Below are positions 1 through 11,425 of a stretch of 64,000 bases of DNA, in pieces. The translations under genes were made by a program, and so were the position numbers. The notes under the pieces are model-generated. The model was not told where the DNA came from and ran no database searches. It saw nothing but the letters and a program-made list of their open reading frames with translations. The stretch's first letter is position 1, and each line of letters opens with the position of its first letter. Source of the DNA: Enchytraeus crypticus (lineage: Eukaryota > Annelida > Clitellata > Enchytraeida > Enchytraeidae); contig CAJHZI010000821.1 in the NCBI GenBank assembly GCA_905160935.1, positions 92,501 through 156,500 on the forward strand. Direction: 5' to 3'.

Positions 1-51
1 TATATATATATACTTGCATGTATATATGTATATACATGTATATGTATATAA
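1..51. repeat. (TA)n microsatellite
   Basis: Imperfect TA dinucleotide tract with interspersed ACATGTA units. It abuts the 5' truncation point of the RTE-like copy that follows. Confidence 0.9.
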
Positions 52-618
52 TATTTGGGTCATACCATAACCGATGACGGGAATTGTGAGACTGAAATAT
101 GCTATAGGATTGCACAAGCAAAAGTGGCCTTCGGTAATAGAAAAGAACATTTAACAAAAAGTCCAAGAAAGACACAAAGATAAAAGTAATGAAAACCTTG
201 GTTTGTACCACGCTATTGTGTGGATGTGAATCATTGACCTTAAGGAAGGAATATATTAGGAAACTGGAGGCATTACAAATGTGGATTTTGAAAAGAATGG
301 AGAGGATTAGCTGGACTCCAAAGGGTACAAATGAGGAAGTTCTGGAGAGAGTTGGTACGAATAGACAGATTATAAATGCATTAAGTAATAGGAAGAGGAA
401 CTGGATAGGACACATTCTAAGGGAAAAAGTCTAATAAAAGAGGTCATAGAAGGTAGAATGAAAGGAAAAAGAGGCAGAGGCAGGCCGAGATTAGGTATGT
501 TATATAATTTAAAGACCCACTCATGTGTGGACAAGAAAAGGAAATCGGAAGACAGAGAAGAGTGAAGGTGTTATATACCATGAACCTGCCAATAGGCAGT
601 GAACTATGAGAGAGATGA
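52..618 (+). mobile_element. RTE-A LINE fragment, 3' end of ORF2
   Basis: This is a degenerate copy of the window's main LINE family, called RTE-A here. The translated sequence shows the carboxy-terminal region typical of RTE-type endonuclease/reverse-transcriptase proteins: a LGHTITDDG-like block, a CGCES..TLRKE block, MWILKRMERISW, then RNRK..WIGHILR. The reading frame is broken near 435 and again in the GKRGRGRPRL segment. The copy ends with the family 3' terminus, a CCTGCCAATAGGCAGTG motif followed by ACTATGAGAGAGA. The 5' side is truncated inside the reverse-transcriptase coding region at a TA tract. It is not a functional element. Confidence 0.85.
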
Positions 619-646
619 TAAATTATCTGTCCATATGATATTGACA

Positions 647-780
647 CTGGCTCCAGCCAGTAACGATGACGGTAAGATATTCGACAGCGGATCAGTATGC
701 GCCGGGTTCAAATCCTGGGCTCACCCGTCACTGACATCGTTTTTGAGTGAGAAAATTGTCGTTAACATTAGCGTTTTTAT
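647..780 (+). mobile_element. SINE-1 copy (tRNA-derived)
   Basis: Near-complete member of the SINE-1 family. An A-box-like segment is followed by CGACAGCGGATCAGTATG and a B box, GGGTTCAAATCC. Next come CCCGTCACTGACATCG and a tail ending GTTAACATTAGC. The B box matches the tRNA/Pol III consensus GGTTCRANNCC. The tail resembles the 3' end of the CR1/L2-like LINE near 26600. It lies directly downstream of the RTE-A fragment. Confidence 0.75.
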
Positions 781-1500
781 ATGCCTGAACTAGTACATAT
801 TTATTTATTCAAATTTGTGATATGATATGACGTATGAAATAACTTAATTTTCATTAATTACTTGTTTTAACCGAACTTCTGTTGAATCGAAACAAATACA
901 TAAAGGCAAGTATACCGATAATGAGAACTAAGCTATAATTTTTATTTACGGACAAAAAGTAAAGCCACAAGCCACAAGTAATTCTTCCCTTATGGAAATC
1001 GGACAATAGGCTGCGTAGATTCTGCTGACGTCAGACCCAGCTGACCACATGGATAGGGATAACAAACAACTCCGCCTCTGAGCGGGGAATGGGGAGAGGA
1101 TGGGAATCAATGGGGAGAGGATGGGAGTTTACTGGGGGTGGGATGATTTCATGGGTCAATGGTTGCAGTGTCGGTGGAATCGCTGTACTGAGATATTGTT
1201 TTATATTCCTTGTATTTGATGATGAGCTGGGAGAGCGACAAGAATAACAATTAGATAGGAGTGGTACCATGGATCAGAGCTTGCCTGATACTGTAGTAAC
1301 AACTTTACAAAGATCGTTGATTTTTTTTCTTATCTGGCAGCATCTGTTTAGATGCATTCCGACACAATGCTAGCAAAACGAATAATGTAAAACTCTATCT
1401 GTATGTGTATTTATTTATATACGTGGGGCATTATCTAAACACCTAGCATACTTTTAGATTTAGAACAGGTATGCACGTAAATTACACACATTGGTTTACA
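781..1500. other. Intergenic, no recognised feature
   Basis: AT-rich unique-looking sequence. A short direct duplication of AATGGGGAGAGGATGGGA lies near 1088-1127. No gene or repeat family was recognised. Confidence 0.4.
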
Positions 1501-1626
1501 CGGCTGGAGCCAGTGACGGTAAGATATTCGACCGCGGATCAGTATGTGCGGGGTTCAAATTCTGAACTCGCCCGTCACTAATATCGATTTCGAGTGAGGA
1601 AACTGACGTTAATACTAGCTTTTGGC
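1501..1626 (+). mobile_element. SINE-1 copy (tRNA-derived)
   Basis: Nearly full-length SINE-1. It opens with CGGCTGGAGCCAGTGACG, continues through GACCGCGGATCAGTATGTGC and the B box GGGGTTCAAATTC, and ends with a GAGGAAACTGACGTTAA tail. It is in the same orientation as the copy 850 bp upstream. Confidence 0.8.
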
Positions 1627-1861
1627 ATATTTATCACTGTATATTCGTAGTAGATAGTATAATACAAATCAATCAAGCATTGTTTTTTTAAATTCATTAA
1701 TTCTAAAGTTTGTTATTTCGCAATTTTCCTATTCCTGTAATCTTATGATAATAGCAATAGAAGTGGCTACATGTACAGCTATCAATGATTTGATATTTTA
1801 TAGGCCAAACCATGTAAAGACCTATCTGCTGTAATTAACCTCCTGCTAAATAACTTCTAAA

Positions 1862-2062
1862 AGTGGCTACACACGATCAAATTTATCTGAACAGATATCT
1901 GTTCAGATAAATTTGATTCGTCCACACACGGTCAAATTTTTCTGTTCAGATCTGAGATCTGAACAGATATTTTGACCACACACGGTCAAATTTATCAGCA
2001 GATAAAACTGATGATCGCCCACACACGATCAAATTTAACTGTTCAGATATCAGATCAGTTAT
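1862..2062. repeat. Palindromic module cluster 1
   Basis: Four tandem modules of about 45-58 bp each begin CACACGATCAAATTT or CACACGGTCAAATTT. Each is itself an inverted repeat. The core CTGTTCAGATC-TGA-GATCTGAACAG is perfectly palindromic, and the outer arms pair GATCAAATTTATCTG with CAGATAAATTTGATT. A second cluster of the same module lies at 3511-3846. The pair resembles the subterminal inverted repeats of a DNA transposon, but I found no convincing target-site duplication. Confidence 0.8.
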
Positions 2063-2384
2063 GTTAATTAGCTGACAATCATTTCCAGGCTGCAGCGCGT
2101 GTGACTGGCGTTGTTATTACTACAGTCAATCAATATATTTTTGAGTTATTTAAACTACTAATTTGAGAGCTACCCATCTCCTGATTGATGGTGGCTGTCC
2201 AAATGATGGAAGTATCATTTAATGATTTAATAGGTTCATTTTTATTATTTTATTTTTTAATCTCAATTTAAAATTAAACCCCTGCATATTTTGTATGCAC
2301 AAGTTCAACTATTATCATTAGTTTTATTTACGTTCACCATTCATGTAGATCACATTTAGTCTGTGTTTCTTCAGTGTTTTGCGT

Positions 2385-2452
2385 GTTTGAATCCAGGCCA
2401 ATTGCATGCGAGGCGAACACTCTAACCGTTACGCCATATCCACCCAATACTT
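2385..2452 (-). mobile_element. tRNA-like sequence, probable SINE relic
   Basis: On the minus strand, TGGCGTAACGGTTAGAG fits a Pol III A box and, about 35 bp later, GGATTCAAACA approximates a B box. Between them is GTTCGCCTCGCATGC, resembling an anticodon arm. The arms do not pair well enough for a functional tRNA, so a tRNA-derived SINE or tRNA pseudogene is preferred. Confidence 0.4.
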
Positions 2453-3217
2453 CACTCTCAATACAACAGTATAATATAATACTAGTTATAGTCTGTACTC
2501 CCACATGGTAGGTATTCTACATCATTAAGTATTCTGCATCATTGTCACTATTTAGTTTATATTTCTGCATCCTCGTATAGGCAAAGTCTCATACATGTAG
2601 GCCTATAATATTATATAACATAACATAAAATAACGGCACACTGAGTCAGGAAGCACAGATGCTTGTTTAATGCCCATTTCCTCCTTCTTCTCCATGGTTA
2701 TTAGTAATCGTTTCCTTTTGGTGGCGCATTAATTGCAGCCGACACGGATTTATGAATAACCTTCCATCACCTTGGAATTTTTTCCTTCCTAAGCTGTCAA
2801 CACTCGGTCTTTCAAGGTGGTCACTCACAAAGTACTAACTAAAGTCGGTGTAGCTTAACTTCGATAGTTTACGCGCAACTAAACCAAGTGCGCTAAATCC
2901 CGCCAAACGGCCTGTTGATGAAGTGTCATTATCGTGGGAGATTGTGAAACACTGGATAAATTGCGCATGGCATTTTTATTGTTGATAAATACAATAGAGA
3001 TTGACTATAAACAAAATTGTTATTCTTTGTTCGTAAAATTTTAATTTGTCAAGCGAAGGTGTTCAATATTGAATTTAAAAACGCCGTTTAGCATCCCCTA
3101 TGTTCCTACTCGGGGTCGAAATGAAAGGGTCAATATAGGAATGAGAACATTAAAGTCGCGTATATATACCGATTTGGCGTATATAATGTTTGCACGACTA
3201 TTTTTTTATTTTTCACG

Positions 3218-3290
3218 TCGCAACGCAGTCCCGAACTCGCGACCTCTCGTTCTAGAGGCGAGCTCTTTATCACTGCACCACTAGTCATGC
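3218..3290 (-). mobile_element. tRNA-like SINE head
   Basis: Minus-strand sequence begins TAGTGGTGCAGTGATAAAG, which is A-box-like. It then has a CCTCT/AGAGG stem and GCGAGTTCGGGACT, which is B-box-like, followed by an A-rich run. The organisation fits a tRNA-derived SINE. No second clear copy was found here, so the family is uncertain. Confidence 0.4.
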
Positions 3291-3510
3291 AATTTATTTT
3301 AAAGTCAATATTGAAATTTAATAATGATATTTAATTCGGTAACGCTTATATCTGTATGTCAAAAGCATCTTTGTGATTTATAATACTTTTATTTTAACTA
3401 CTCAATTAGGAAATTAATGTCTCCTTAGAATGCTCAAATTAAAATAAGTTTAGTCCGACAAGTGCGCCAAAAGTCTTTGTGAGCGGGACAAGTCTTCAGA
3501 TCTGAATACT

Positions 3511-3846
3511 GACGCGGCCACACACGATCAGATTTATCTAAACAGATATCTGTTCAGATGAGTTTGATGGTTTTCCCATCAGGTTTGAAAACTGACACTC
3601 GTCAGTTTTCCTATCAGTTTTTGCCCACATACGATCAAATTTATCTGTTCAGATATCTGAACAGATATCTATTCAGATAAGTTTGATCAGTTAAATTTGA
3701 TCGTGTGTGGAGAAACTAGGTCATCAGTCCTCTCGTCAGTTTTCAAATCTGACGCGGCCACACACGATCAAATTTATCTGTTCAGATATCTGAACATATA
3801 TCTGAACAGATGAGATTGATGGCAAAACTGATCGTGTGTGGCCACT
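3511..3846. repeat. Palindromic module cluster 2
   Basis: Repeats the module of 1862-2062 in both orientations. CGGCCACACACGATCA occurs at the left end and near 3756, and TGATCGTGTGTGGCCAC closes the right end. The left end of cluster 1 (GTGGCTACACACGATCA) and this right end are inverted repeats of each other, matching at 16 of 17 positions. The two clusters could therefore be the ends of one element of about 1985 bp. The flanks do not show a matching target duplication. Confidence 0.75.
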
Positions 3847-3894
3847 GTTAAGCAGTATTGGGGAGCGAATTAACCATTATTGAGTTCCGGCATT

Positions 3895-4302
3895 AGATTT
3901 AGTGTATACTATTCATCATCATCATCATCATCACCACCATCATCATTATTATCATCATCATCATTTTCGTTATCATCTTCATCATCACCACCATGCATCT
4001 TATTATCATCATCAACATTTTCATCCTCAACATCATCGTCATCATCATCTTCCCTTGAATCTCAGTTTAGCAAGAGTCGGGATACTAATAGACCTTTGCC
4101 ATTTCTCTCTGTGGGGTGATGAAAGTTTCTATTGGTTTTTGAAAATTTTCTATCAATTTCTGGAGCCATGGCGCTCTTCAACTGGATACCCTTTCTGATG
4201 TTGGTCTAGATCTTAGTGCGTTAGTCTCCTTATACGACACGTGTCATAAAGTCAACGGTTTGTCTATTCTTCAGCAACCCGGACACAACACGGGTACTCT
4301 CA
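3895..4302 (-). mobile_element. SINE-2 copy with (ATG)n tail
   Basis: Read on the minus strand, this copy starts at CGTGTTGTGTCCGGGTT, the same 5' point as the copies at 48412 and 48983. It passes through ACACGTGTCGTATAAGGAG and CATCAGAAAGGGTATCC, then reaches a 3' region with GTATCCCGACTCTTGCTAAA. It ends in a long ATG-type trinucleotide tail (3914-4045 on the plus strand reads TCA/CAT). The 3' region matches the end of the RTE-type LINE at 7795-8345. Confidence 0.7.
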
Positions 4303-4709
4303 TACGCCACAAATGATACTTAGTTAAGGAAATAGTGTCATCCGGACACCAGTAAACGCATCGATTTGCATCAAAATGCCAAATTACTAAAGAGTCTACT
4401 ACTTATAAGAGCAATTACACAACCTCTATTGCTATGTATGGTGCGTTGTTCTATTTATTTTTCAATTTGTATTTTGTAAAAATGGTAAAGACTTGTTCCT
4501 AGAAAGGCCACTTAGTATGGCCGACTGTCTCACGCAGAATACACGCACACAAGTGGTCGATGCGCAGCTGAGAGATAGAGATGAAAGGAGTGACCGACCG
4601 GGCCGCATCACGAAGCCATGCCAGCTTCGTGACTTTGTTCATTCTGAAGTGCCTCTTTATCCTAACATCTGAAGCTTCTCTCATCATCCTCTGCAATTCC
4701 ATCCTATAC

Positions 4710-4767
4710 TACTACTGCTACTGCTGCTACTACTACTACTATTACTACCACTGCTAATACTACTACA

Positions 4768-4802
<35 letters not shown>

Positions 4803-4935
4803 AACAACTACTACTAATAATAATAATAATAAAAATATTATTATTATTATTACTATTATTATTAATAGTAATGATAATAATAATAATAACAATAAAAATA
4901 AACATATTATTATTATTATTATTATCATCATTAGT
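4710..4935. repeat. (TAC)n / (TAA)n trinucleotide tract
   Basis: About 225 bp of ACT and ATT trinucleotide repeats. They open several reading frames with homopolymeric Ser, Val or Ile runs that are not genes. Confidence 0.9.
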
Positions 4936-4948
4936 AATTTATTATAAA

Positions 4949-5140
4949 AAATGAAGCGTTTAAAATAAACAGTATACACTCTGGGAAGCCGCATTTACCA
5001 ATAGTTCCACCAAAACAGACAGCACTGAATCCATGGAGAGAAATAGATAGTAGCTGCCAAGCTTTTCAAGCCGATCACCAGCAGCAGCGCTGGTCGGCCC
5101 TAGGCCCTAGGCTAAACATAAGATAAAAGTCATTCTTAAA
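4949..5140 (+). repeat. Dispersed repeat family R, copy 1
   Basis: Shares CACTCTGGGAAGCCGCATT, a GCCGATCACCAGCAGCAGCG-like block, and GCCCTAGGCTAAACATAAG with copy 2 at 5845-6095. Minus-orientation relatives lie at 16040-16280 and 16325-16450. The class is not recognised. Confidence 0.55.
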
Positions 5141-5844
5141 CGATCAGAGATGTGATGGTCCTCTGACTCAATCTGCTTGTATGAAGTAACTATCGCAAGA
5201 TCTGTCGACATAGTTGTTGAGCTGCTCTTGCGCATCTCGTGACCACATTCGGGTGGTCTTAGATCCAAGCTAGATCCCTCACACTGAAAGACAAACGGAA
5301 TCTCAGGGGGAGGGGGGATGGAAGACCAGTGGTGATGTCACTGTGAGTGCCTGACCGGATTTAGGTGGTTCGCTGCTGACGACTATTAGCGGCGTGCTGA
5401 TCACGTGATTGTAGTCTCGTTTAGTCATGGAATAATCCTTACTGAGAACAGAGGCTCCGCCCTCTCGTGACGAAAATCTGAGGCACAAATTCCCACAAGT
5501 TCCTGAACAGCCTGGTTGTACATCCGCAGAAGATTTCGGACTGAGTGGACGTACCCTGTAGGGGGACAATATCCGGATGCGTCACGGATCTATATTGGAT
5601 GGACAGGACGCAGAAGTGGAGCGAAGGAGTGGGGTGGTGGTGGAGAGATGTCGACTCCTGGAGGGGCTCGCCTGGAAGTTGTTCCTCATCTGGTCGTCGC
5701 AGACTGTTCTACCATTAGACTTCTTTGGGCAGTTTAAAAGATGATGATGCTGCAGTTCATAAATGTCATCATGGATTACTTCAACCGGTACTCCATTGTC
5801 AATCGCCAGAAGTGTCTTTATGTGTTATTATTATTATTACTATT
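5141..5844. other. GC-richer spacer, no supported gene
   Basis: This segment is richer in G+C than its surroundings and is flanked by two family R copies. Short open frames exist on both strands, but none shows a recognisable domain or a codon pattern that excludes the others. It may be the interior of the family R element. Confidence 0.35.
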
Positions 5845-6095
5845 ATTATTTTTGCCCTGGGCTGTAAAGGGCCCTGGGCTAAAAATAAGATAAAAGAGAC
5901 TTTGTTTAATTAAAAGTTTTAAAAGAAGCGATTAAAATAATTCCTCTACACTCTGGGAAGCCGCATTAGCCATAGTGCCACTGACACATACTGCATTGAA
6001 ACGCTGGAGAGCAATTATAGACAGTCGCTGCCAAAGAATAGCTCTTACCCGCTGATCACCAGTAATGGCGTTGGTCCTCCTGCCTACTTCGTGAT
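5845..6095 (+). repeat. Dispersed repeat family R, copy 2
   Basis: Contains GGGCCCTGGGCTAAAAATA, then CACTCTGGGAAGCCGCATT, a TGCATTGAAACGCTGGAGAG block, and CGCTGATCACCAGTAATGG. The order of blocks here defines the unit of about 250 bp. It is preceded by an ATT trinucleotide tract. Confidence 0.6.
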
Positions 6096-7790
6096 GCGAC
6101 AGAGTTGATGGGGCCCATGGTCTCAAAGGCAATAGGCATGAAGAAATAGTTGCTAGAGAATTCGGCATACTTCAGAGTTTTCCGATTAGCCGCTGTCTCT
6201 GCAGCAGCACCAGCAGCAGCGCAAGATAGGCCGAGATTACTTACTGAGAAAGTGTCAGTAACGGTGACGTCCCAGGTAACACACTTGCCCTCTGCCTATG
6301 GAATTTGTGAGACACCGTCCGGACGCTTCCCATCAGTGCGGATCAATCCCAGGGGCTCTTTACTATTACTATTATTGTTATTATTACTATTATTATCATC
6401 ATTATCATTATTTTTCCAATATAATTCGTCATGAAAATACTTGGGTACAAGTCAAATGATACCCTCTTTAGCGTCACAACCCAACATTTTTAAATATAAA
6501 GCATTGTATCGCTGAATACATTGGTAGAGTTTTACTTATCTATTTTTATTTTAAGTAGCAGGCAATTGCTGAAATCCCCGTAAGCTTTGTCAAGCCCGGA
6601 GTTTTAAATTAGAATTATAGGCTTCGCTACATAATCAACAGATATTATCCACACTAGTGTCTCTTTGACACGTATTTAAATAACTTATGTGTGGAATCAC
6701 GTCAATTGATAATTCTAAATTTTGATCATCTGCCTATGGCCATGCAAAAAGTCTCCGCGTTATTCGGAATTGAAACTTTTAGATTATCATCTTTGGTTAG
6801 AAATATGTAGGTACAGTAGTCGTACACCAATACCTTCTGATGCCAACAAATTAAATGAAGTGTTACAGGCTACATTTAATGGAGATAACGATAGCTCCTT
6901 TGTCAATAAGACGCTAGGCCCGTTTCTCCAAAAGTGGCAGTCATTCATTGTGATTGAATGTAGACAAGTCAAGTCCGTACTCAGTTAGCAATTTTTCATA
7001 AAATGATCAAAAAAGTTAAAATTTAGTAATGTATAGTGAGTTTAATTGAGACATTTAAAGGTAAAAGACAGACAGGGAAAATAAGCAGAAAAGGTATAAC
7101 TCGACTTGTACTGCATGTATTTAAATGGAGTTTTTATAAATTCGCAAAATTTGGCAAGGAATATTTCTGAAAATTTATATAAGAAACAGACATAATTTTC
7201 TCTAGGGGTATGGTATAGGGGTAAGTCCGTTTAAGAACATGTACATGTACATATAATTTTGATAATATTTTATAAGTGTATATGCATTGCCAGTTCGTAT
7301 TTAGGTTTCCCATACTACAAGTAAGCAAACATTGCAAAAAGCATCGAAACTAGACATTTAAGGCAGGAACCACCTTAACACTTTTCTATAACACATGTAT
7401 TTTTAATAAACAATTAATTACATTTACCGGTTTGGGTCCTTTTATATATTTTAAAAAAAAAAAAAAAATATCTGGAAAGTTCTAGATAAGTTTAGAAAGG
7501 AATGTCAGTATTAATGAGGAGGTATTTGATTACATTATCCATTTGTCAATGATTGCTAGGGTTCATTTCAGATTGATCATTTGGCATTATACATGTATAC
7601 GTACACTGTAGACCTACTTCACAAATTAAAATTGTAAATAAATCTCTGTGATAAAGCAACTGTTGGGGATTTTGAGTGAACATTATTTTTGAACTAAATT
7701 GTATGTAATCATATGGTCATTTAAATTGGATTCGATTGTTGATCGAACCAAAGTGTATAATTAGCTATTTTGTGCACTAATTAGTTTATT
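6096..7790. other. Intergenic, no recognised gene
   Basis: Includes a (TTA)n tract at 6360-6415 and a 16-bp A run near 7450. An 88-codon plus-strand frame at 6722-6988 has no recognisable domain. Nothing else was identified. Confidence 0.35.
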
Positions 7791-7794
7791 ATGA

Positions 7795-8345
7795 CATCAA
7801 CATCCCTTAGATCCCAGTTTGACCAGGGTCGGGATACGAATAGGCTTTCTCCACTCCTCTCTGTCCTACACCATATCATCAGTCAATAACCTATTTTTCA
7901 TGTCATTCTTAATTACCGCATCCAACGTCAATTTTTGTCTACTACTCTCTAGCTTAATATCCAGTTTTTCCCTCCAAACTCTTTTCACTACATCCTCCTC
8001 TGCCTTTCTCACCATATGCCCATACCATCTCAATCTCGACTGAGCCAACCTATCCCCGATCCCCTCAACATTCAAATTCATCCTCACATATTCATTTTCC
8101 ATTCTGTCCTTCCTAGTTTTCCACACATTAGACGTAACATTCTCATTTCTGTCACATGCAAACTCTGCAAATGTTCCCTTTTTAATGCCCAACATTCCGA
8201 GCCATACATAATTACTGGCCTTACCACAGAACTATAAAATTTGCCTTTCAGTCTTGGTATTTTCCTATCACACAGCACACCACTAGCTGCCCTCCACTTT
8301 GCCAACCCAGCCTGAATCCTACTAGTAACCTAATTTTCAAACTTC
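7795..8345 (-). mobile_element. RTE-B LINE 3' end
   Basis: Minus-strand translation gives carboxy-terminal RTE/BovB-like blocks in several frames: KFYSSVVRPVIMYGSECWAL, EMRMLRLMCGK, RLRWYGHMVRKAEEDVVKRV, and near the end DREEW..PIRIPTLVKLGSK. The 3' terminus reads GTATCCCGACCCTGGTCAAA followed by a short GATGTTGATG tail. This LINE family (RTE-B) is distinct from RTE-A. Its terminal 90 bp is shared with SINE-2. The frame is interrupted and no endonuclease or polymerase core is present, so the copy is dead. Confidence 0.8.
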
Positions 8346-8940
8346 CCAAATCAATCAAATGGATTGGTTTATTATATATATATTTATTATTATGCACTAC
8401 ATGTAATAACTTATCTTTTAAGATAAATTCATAGACATAAACTACAAATCTAACTATTATTCATTGACTCTTCGCGACCAATTCTATTGAAGACGCTCTT
8501 TGAATGCCATTAAAAACTATGCCAAATCTAAAATAAGGACAGCCCCTACAAAGTCTATGACTTAAAACATTACCATCTGAAGCATTAGCTTACATTTTGC
8601 CAGATCATTTTTCCATGCATTTTCAATGCATTTTGCATGAGATTTAACTTAACTTCGATAAAACATACTGAAGAATAGCAAAATTAGTGAGCTTTCATTA
8701 AGGAAGATTGTGTTCCTGTTTATGAATAATAACTACTGCAAATTTATCGAGCCAGGCGGTATTGGAAGGCTTGGTTGTCACGTGTCAGGTTGCATAACCA
8801 TGAAATGCTGCACGAGATAGTATTGCTTTACTTATGTGAGTGAAGAATGAATAGCGAAATGCTGAAATATATAACCGTGAAATCTTTAGGCAGGGGATCA
8901 CAATCAGCGGCATGGCCAATGACGGAGCAAATGCATTTGA
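8346..8940. other. Intergenic, no recognised feature
   Basis: AT-rich sequence with no recognisable coding region or repeat. Confidence 0.4.
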
Positions 8941-8944
8941 ACAC

Positions 8945-9345
8945 TGATTTAGTTAATGATATAGCTCACAACCACTTATTGATTAATGCTGTAGCGCATA
9001 TAACCTCTGAGAGATTAATATTATAGCTCATAACCACTAGTAGATTATTGTTGCAGCAAATAACCACGGATAGATTAATGTTGTAGTTCATATAGACACT
9101 GATATATTCATATTTTAACGCATTTAACTACTGATAGATTAATTTTGTAGAGCACATTATCATTGATAGATTAACGTAATTGCTCATATAACCATATATG
9201 GATTAATGCTCTCTCTCTTAGTGCACTGCCTACTGGCAGGTCCATGGTACATAACGCCTCCACGCTTCATTAATGCTATAGCGCAGATAAATACTGAGAG
9301 ATTAATGGTGCAGCACGTATAACCACTGATTGATTGATTAATGTT
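8945..9345. repeat. Degenerate tandem repeat (about 38 bp unit)
   Basis: Repeating segments share GATTAATGTTGTAGC, TCATATAACCACTGATA and variants. Copies are strongly diverged, indicating age. The array is interrupted by an RTE-A terminal fragment at 9211-9270 and then resumes. Confidence 0.65.
9211..9270 (-). mobile_element. RTE-A terminal fragment
   Basis: Only the last 60 bp of the RTE-A family: CTCTCTTAGTGCACTGCC, TGGCAGGTCCATGGTACAT and AACGCCTCCACGCTTC. It lies inside the tandem array. Such extreme 5' truncation is common for target-primed LINE insertion. Confidence 0.75.
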
Positions 9346-9624
9346 TTATGGATTAACAAATCCATAACAAATGATACCTTACTACTGTAGAGCATAAAAT
9401 AATGTGTTGCCACTACTTAGCGACTGAAAAAGGTGGGGGTTACAAATATTCATTTTATAAATTTAAAAACTTAATTTAATGACAAAATTAGACAATTTCA
9501 TTGCTGGATAATTAAGTTAGTGGTGAAGCAGTTAATTTTATAATTTTGTACTTGTAGAAGATCAGAGAGTCCACAAGCAGCCTGAGCTAGTTCTGCTTGA
9601 AAGCCTTGCAGTTCTGGTCCCTTC

Positions 9625-9905
9625 TTCTAGCGCATTGCCTAACAGTAGATTCATGGTATATAACTTTAACTCTTCCAACCAATTCTATCCTCAGCCTTTC
9701 TTTACATCATTATATGTATATATGAATATGTTATAAGATGATCCAACATCCCAGGTCTTGGTCCTTCTCCAACTTTCTTTCTTTGTATTCTTTCTTCTAT
9801 TACTTCCTTTATCCAACCTTTGCGCTCTTAATATTTTCTATTCAGCTTTTCATTCTATTTCTTACCCAATTAACTGTTCCTACATAAAATAGCGTAGTGA
9901 TAGAT
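9625..9905 (-). mobile_element. Highly degraded RTE-A copy
   Basis: Minus-strand sequence still aligns with the RTE-A carboxy terminus: a VGT..W.RNR block, then a charged linker corresponding to GKRGRGRPRLGMLDDL, then the CATGAATCTACTGTTAGGC terminus. It carries many stops and indels, so it is older than the other copies. Confidence 0.5.
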
Positions 9906-11425
9906 AATTAGTAGGTTTAAAGGTCAAATGTTACTCAGTCTTCTGCTTATCTCAACATTTCAATGAACGTAAAATCACTGGCGCATAAAAATAGAAATGA
10001 TTATAGAATTATAAATGAATAGCTGTCATAACACCATCAGTTTTATTCCACATATGTATTACAAACACACACATTTACAGAAAACACAGATGAATCAAAA
10101 TTAAGATAATTACTCTTGTCCATATAGTAAGGACGTTAAATTTGATAGGACTTAACTATATCGCAATTAATATCAGAATCAAAGTGCATGAAAACTGAGT
10201 ACAATCGATGCTTTTTTAATATCATACTGATATCTGTATCATTTTTCTATCATGCCAATGCTATATTAAATGGCCGACCCAATGATCAAATTCCTACTCC
10301 CATACGTTTTGGCTTTCTTTTGAAAGTATTATATCGACTTACAAGTTGATACTAGCAAAAGCCATTATCTATTAAGTTTCAAGTTGTCCTTTAGTTTTGG
10401 TGCAGTATGGCTTCTGAGCATTCCCAGTCACATATTTTCTATAACTTTATATCGCTACGAGGACCATGAGCGTGGAAATAGCACAGTTGTAAAATGAGCC
10501 AACTGGTGTAGGGGATTGACTAGTCAATTCTATTGCACCGGTTGTGGTTTAGAGGAGAGATAGTGTTATACGGAGACTAATGGCCTGTCTTTAAAACCCA
10601 GAGCAGTAAATACATTTTGGACACTTTATTTTGTATGATTCCAACCTATAGAAGGTTAATCATGTATGGGAGGTTGCTACCAATTAGTGCCTTCAATAGC
10701 GAGATATGATTAACCATGAAAATAAATTCTAATCATTATTTTTATTTTTATATATTTCTTAAATTATACTTTTTACATTTTATTTTATTTTTTGATTTGC
10801 TGTCATAATGTTATCATCTTCATCAAGTTGCACTTGGAATGTGTGAAGCTTGCGATCTACTTATTTATGACAGGAATTATGTTATCTCAATATTTCCATT
10901 TAAAAATTCTGTGATGTTTCAGGAGAAAAATATATAAGTTATAAAGTGGATTTTAGTCCTGCGAGTTTGCATTGAGAGAGCTCAGAAATTGAAATCATAC
11001 ATCAGCTCTTCGCATGAGTGTCTATTAGACAGAAATAATTTCATACACAAATAATTTAATAATTCATCTTACTGAGAATATAAAAATCAACACGCCTCAT
11101 ATTAAAAATGCTATTTACATAGGAACCCTTTCTGCCAACCGTTAAAATTTAAAGATTGGAAATGCTACATTGTTGCATCTCGTCTCACGCTGGAACGGTG
11201 ACAATGAGTTCAAATTTGACTCAGACAATTTCAGTTGTTAGTCAAATACAATACCTATTTTTCAATGCTTGTTTTAAATAGGAAGTTTTAGGAACTGCTT
11301 TGGCAATATTTACAGTAATCGACAATATAGCTTTACACATAATAATTACAATTTCATCAGAAGTAAATTATATGTTCAGTGATGTAAAGTGGATGATAGA
11401 CATTAATTTCTGTTAAATGCTTAAA
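9906..11425. other. Downstream flank of IRF2BP
   Basis: AT-rich sequence 3' of the IRF2BP coding exon on the minus strand, expected to hold its 3' UTR and polyadenylation site. I could not pick one polyadenylation signal with confidence. No other gene was seen. Confidence 0.35.

Noticed and set aside
3880-4198. Ser-rich and His-rich frames
   Set aside because: These are translations of the trinucleotide tail of a SINE-2 copy.
4684-4994. Ser/Asn/Ile/Val-rich minus frames
   Set aside because: Trinucleotide microsatellite translated in different frames.
6722-6988. 88-codon frame as a gene
   Set aside because: No domain recognised, and a comparable antisense frame of 61 codons exists over the same bases.
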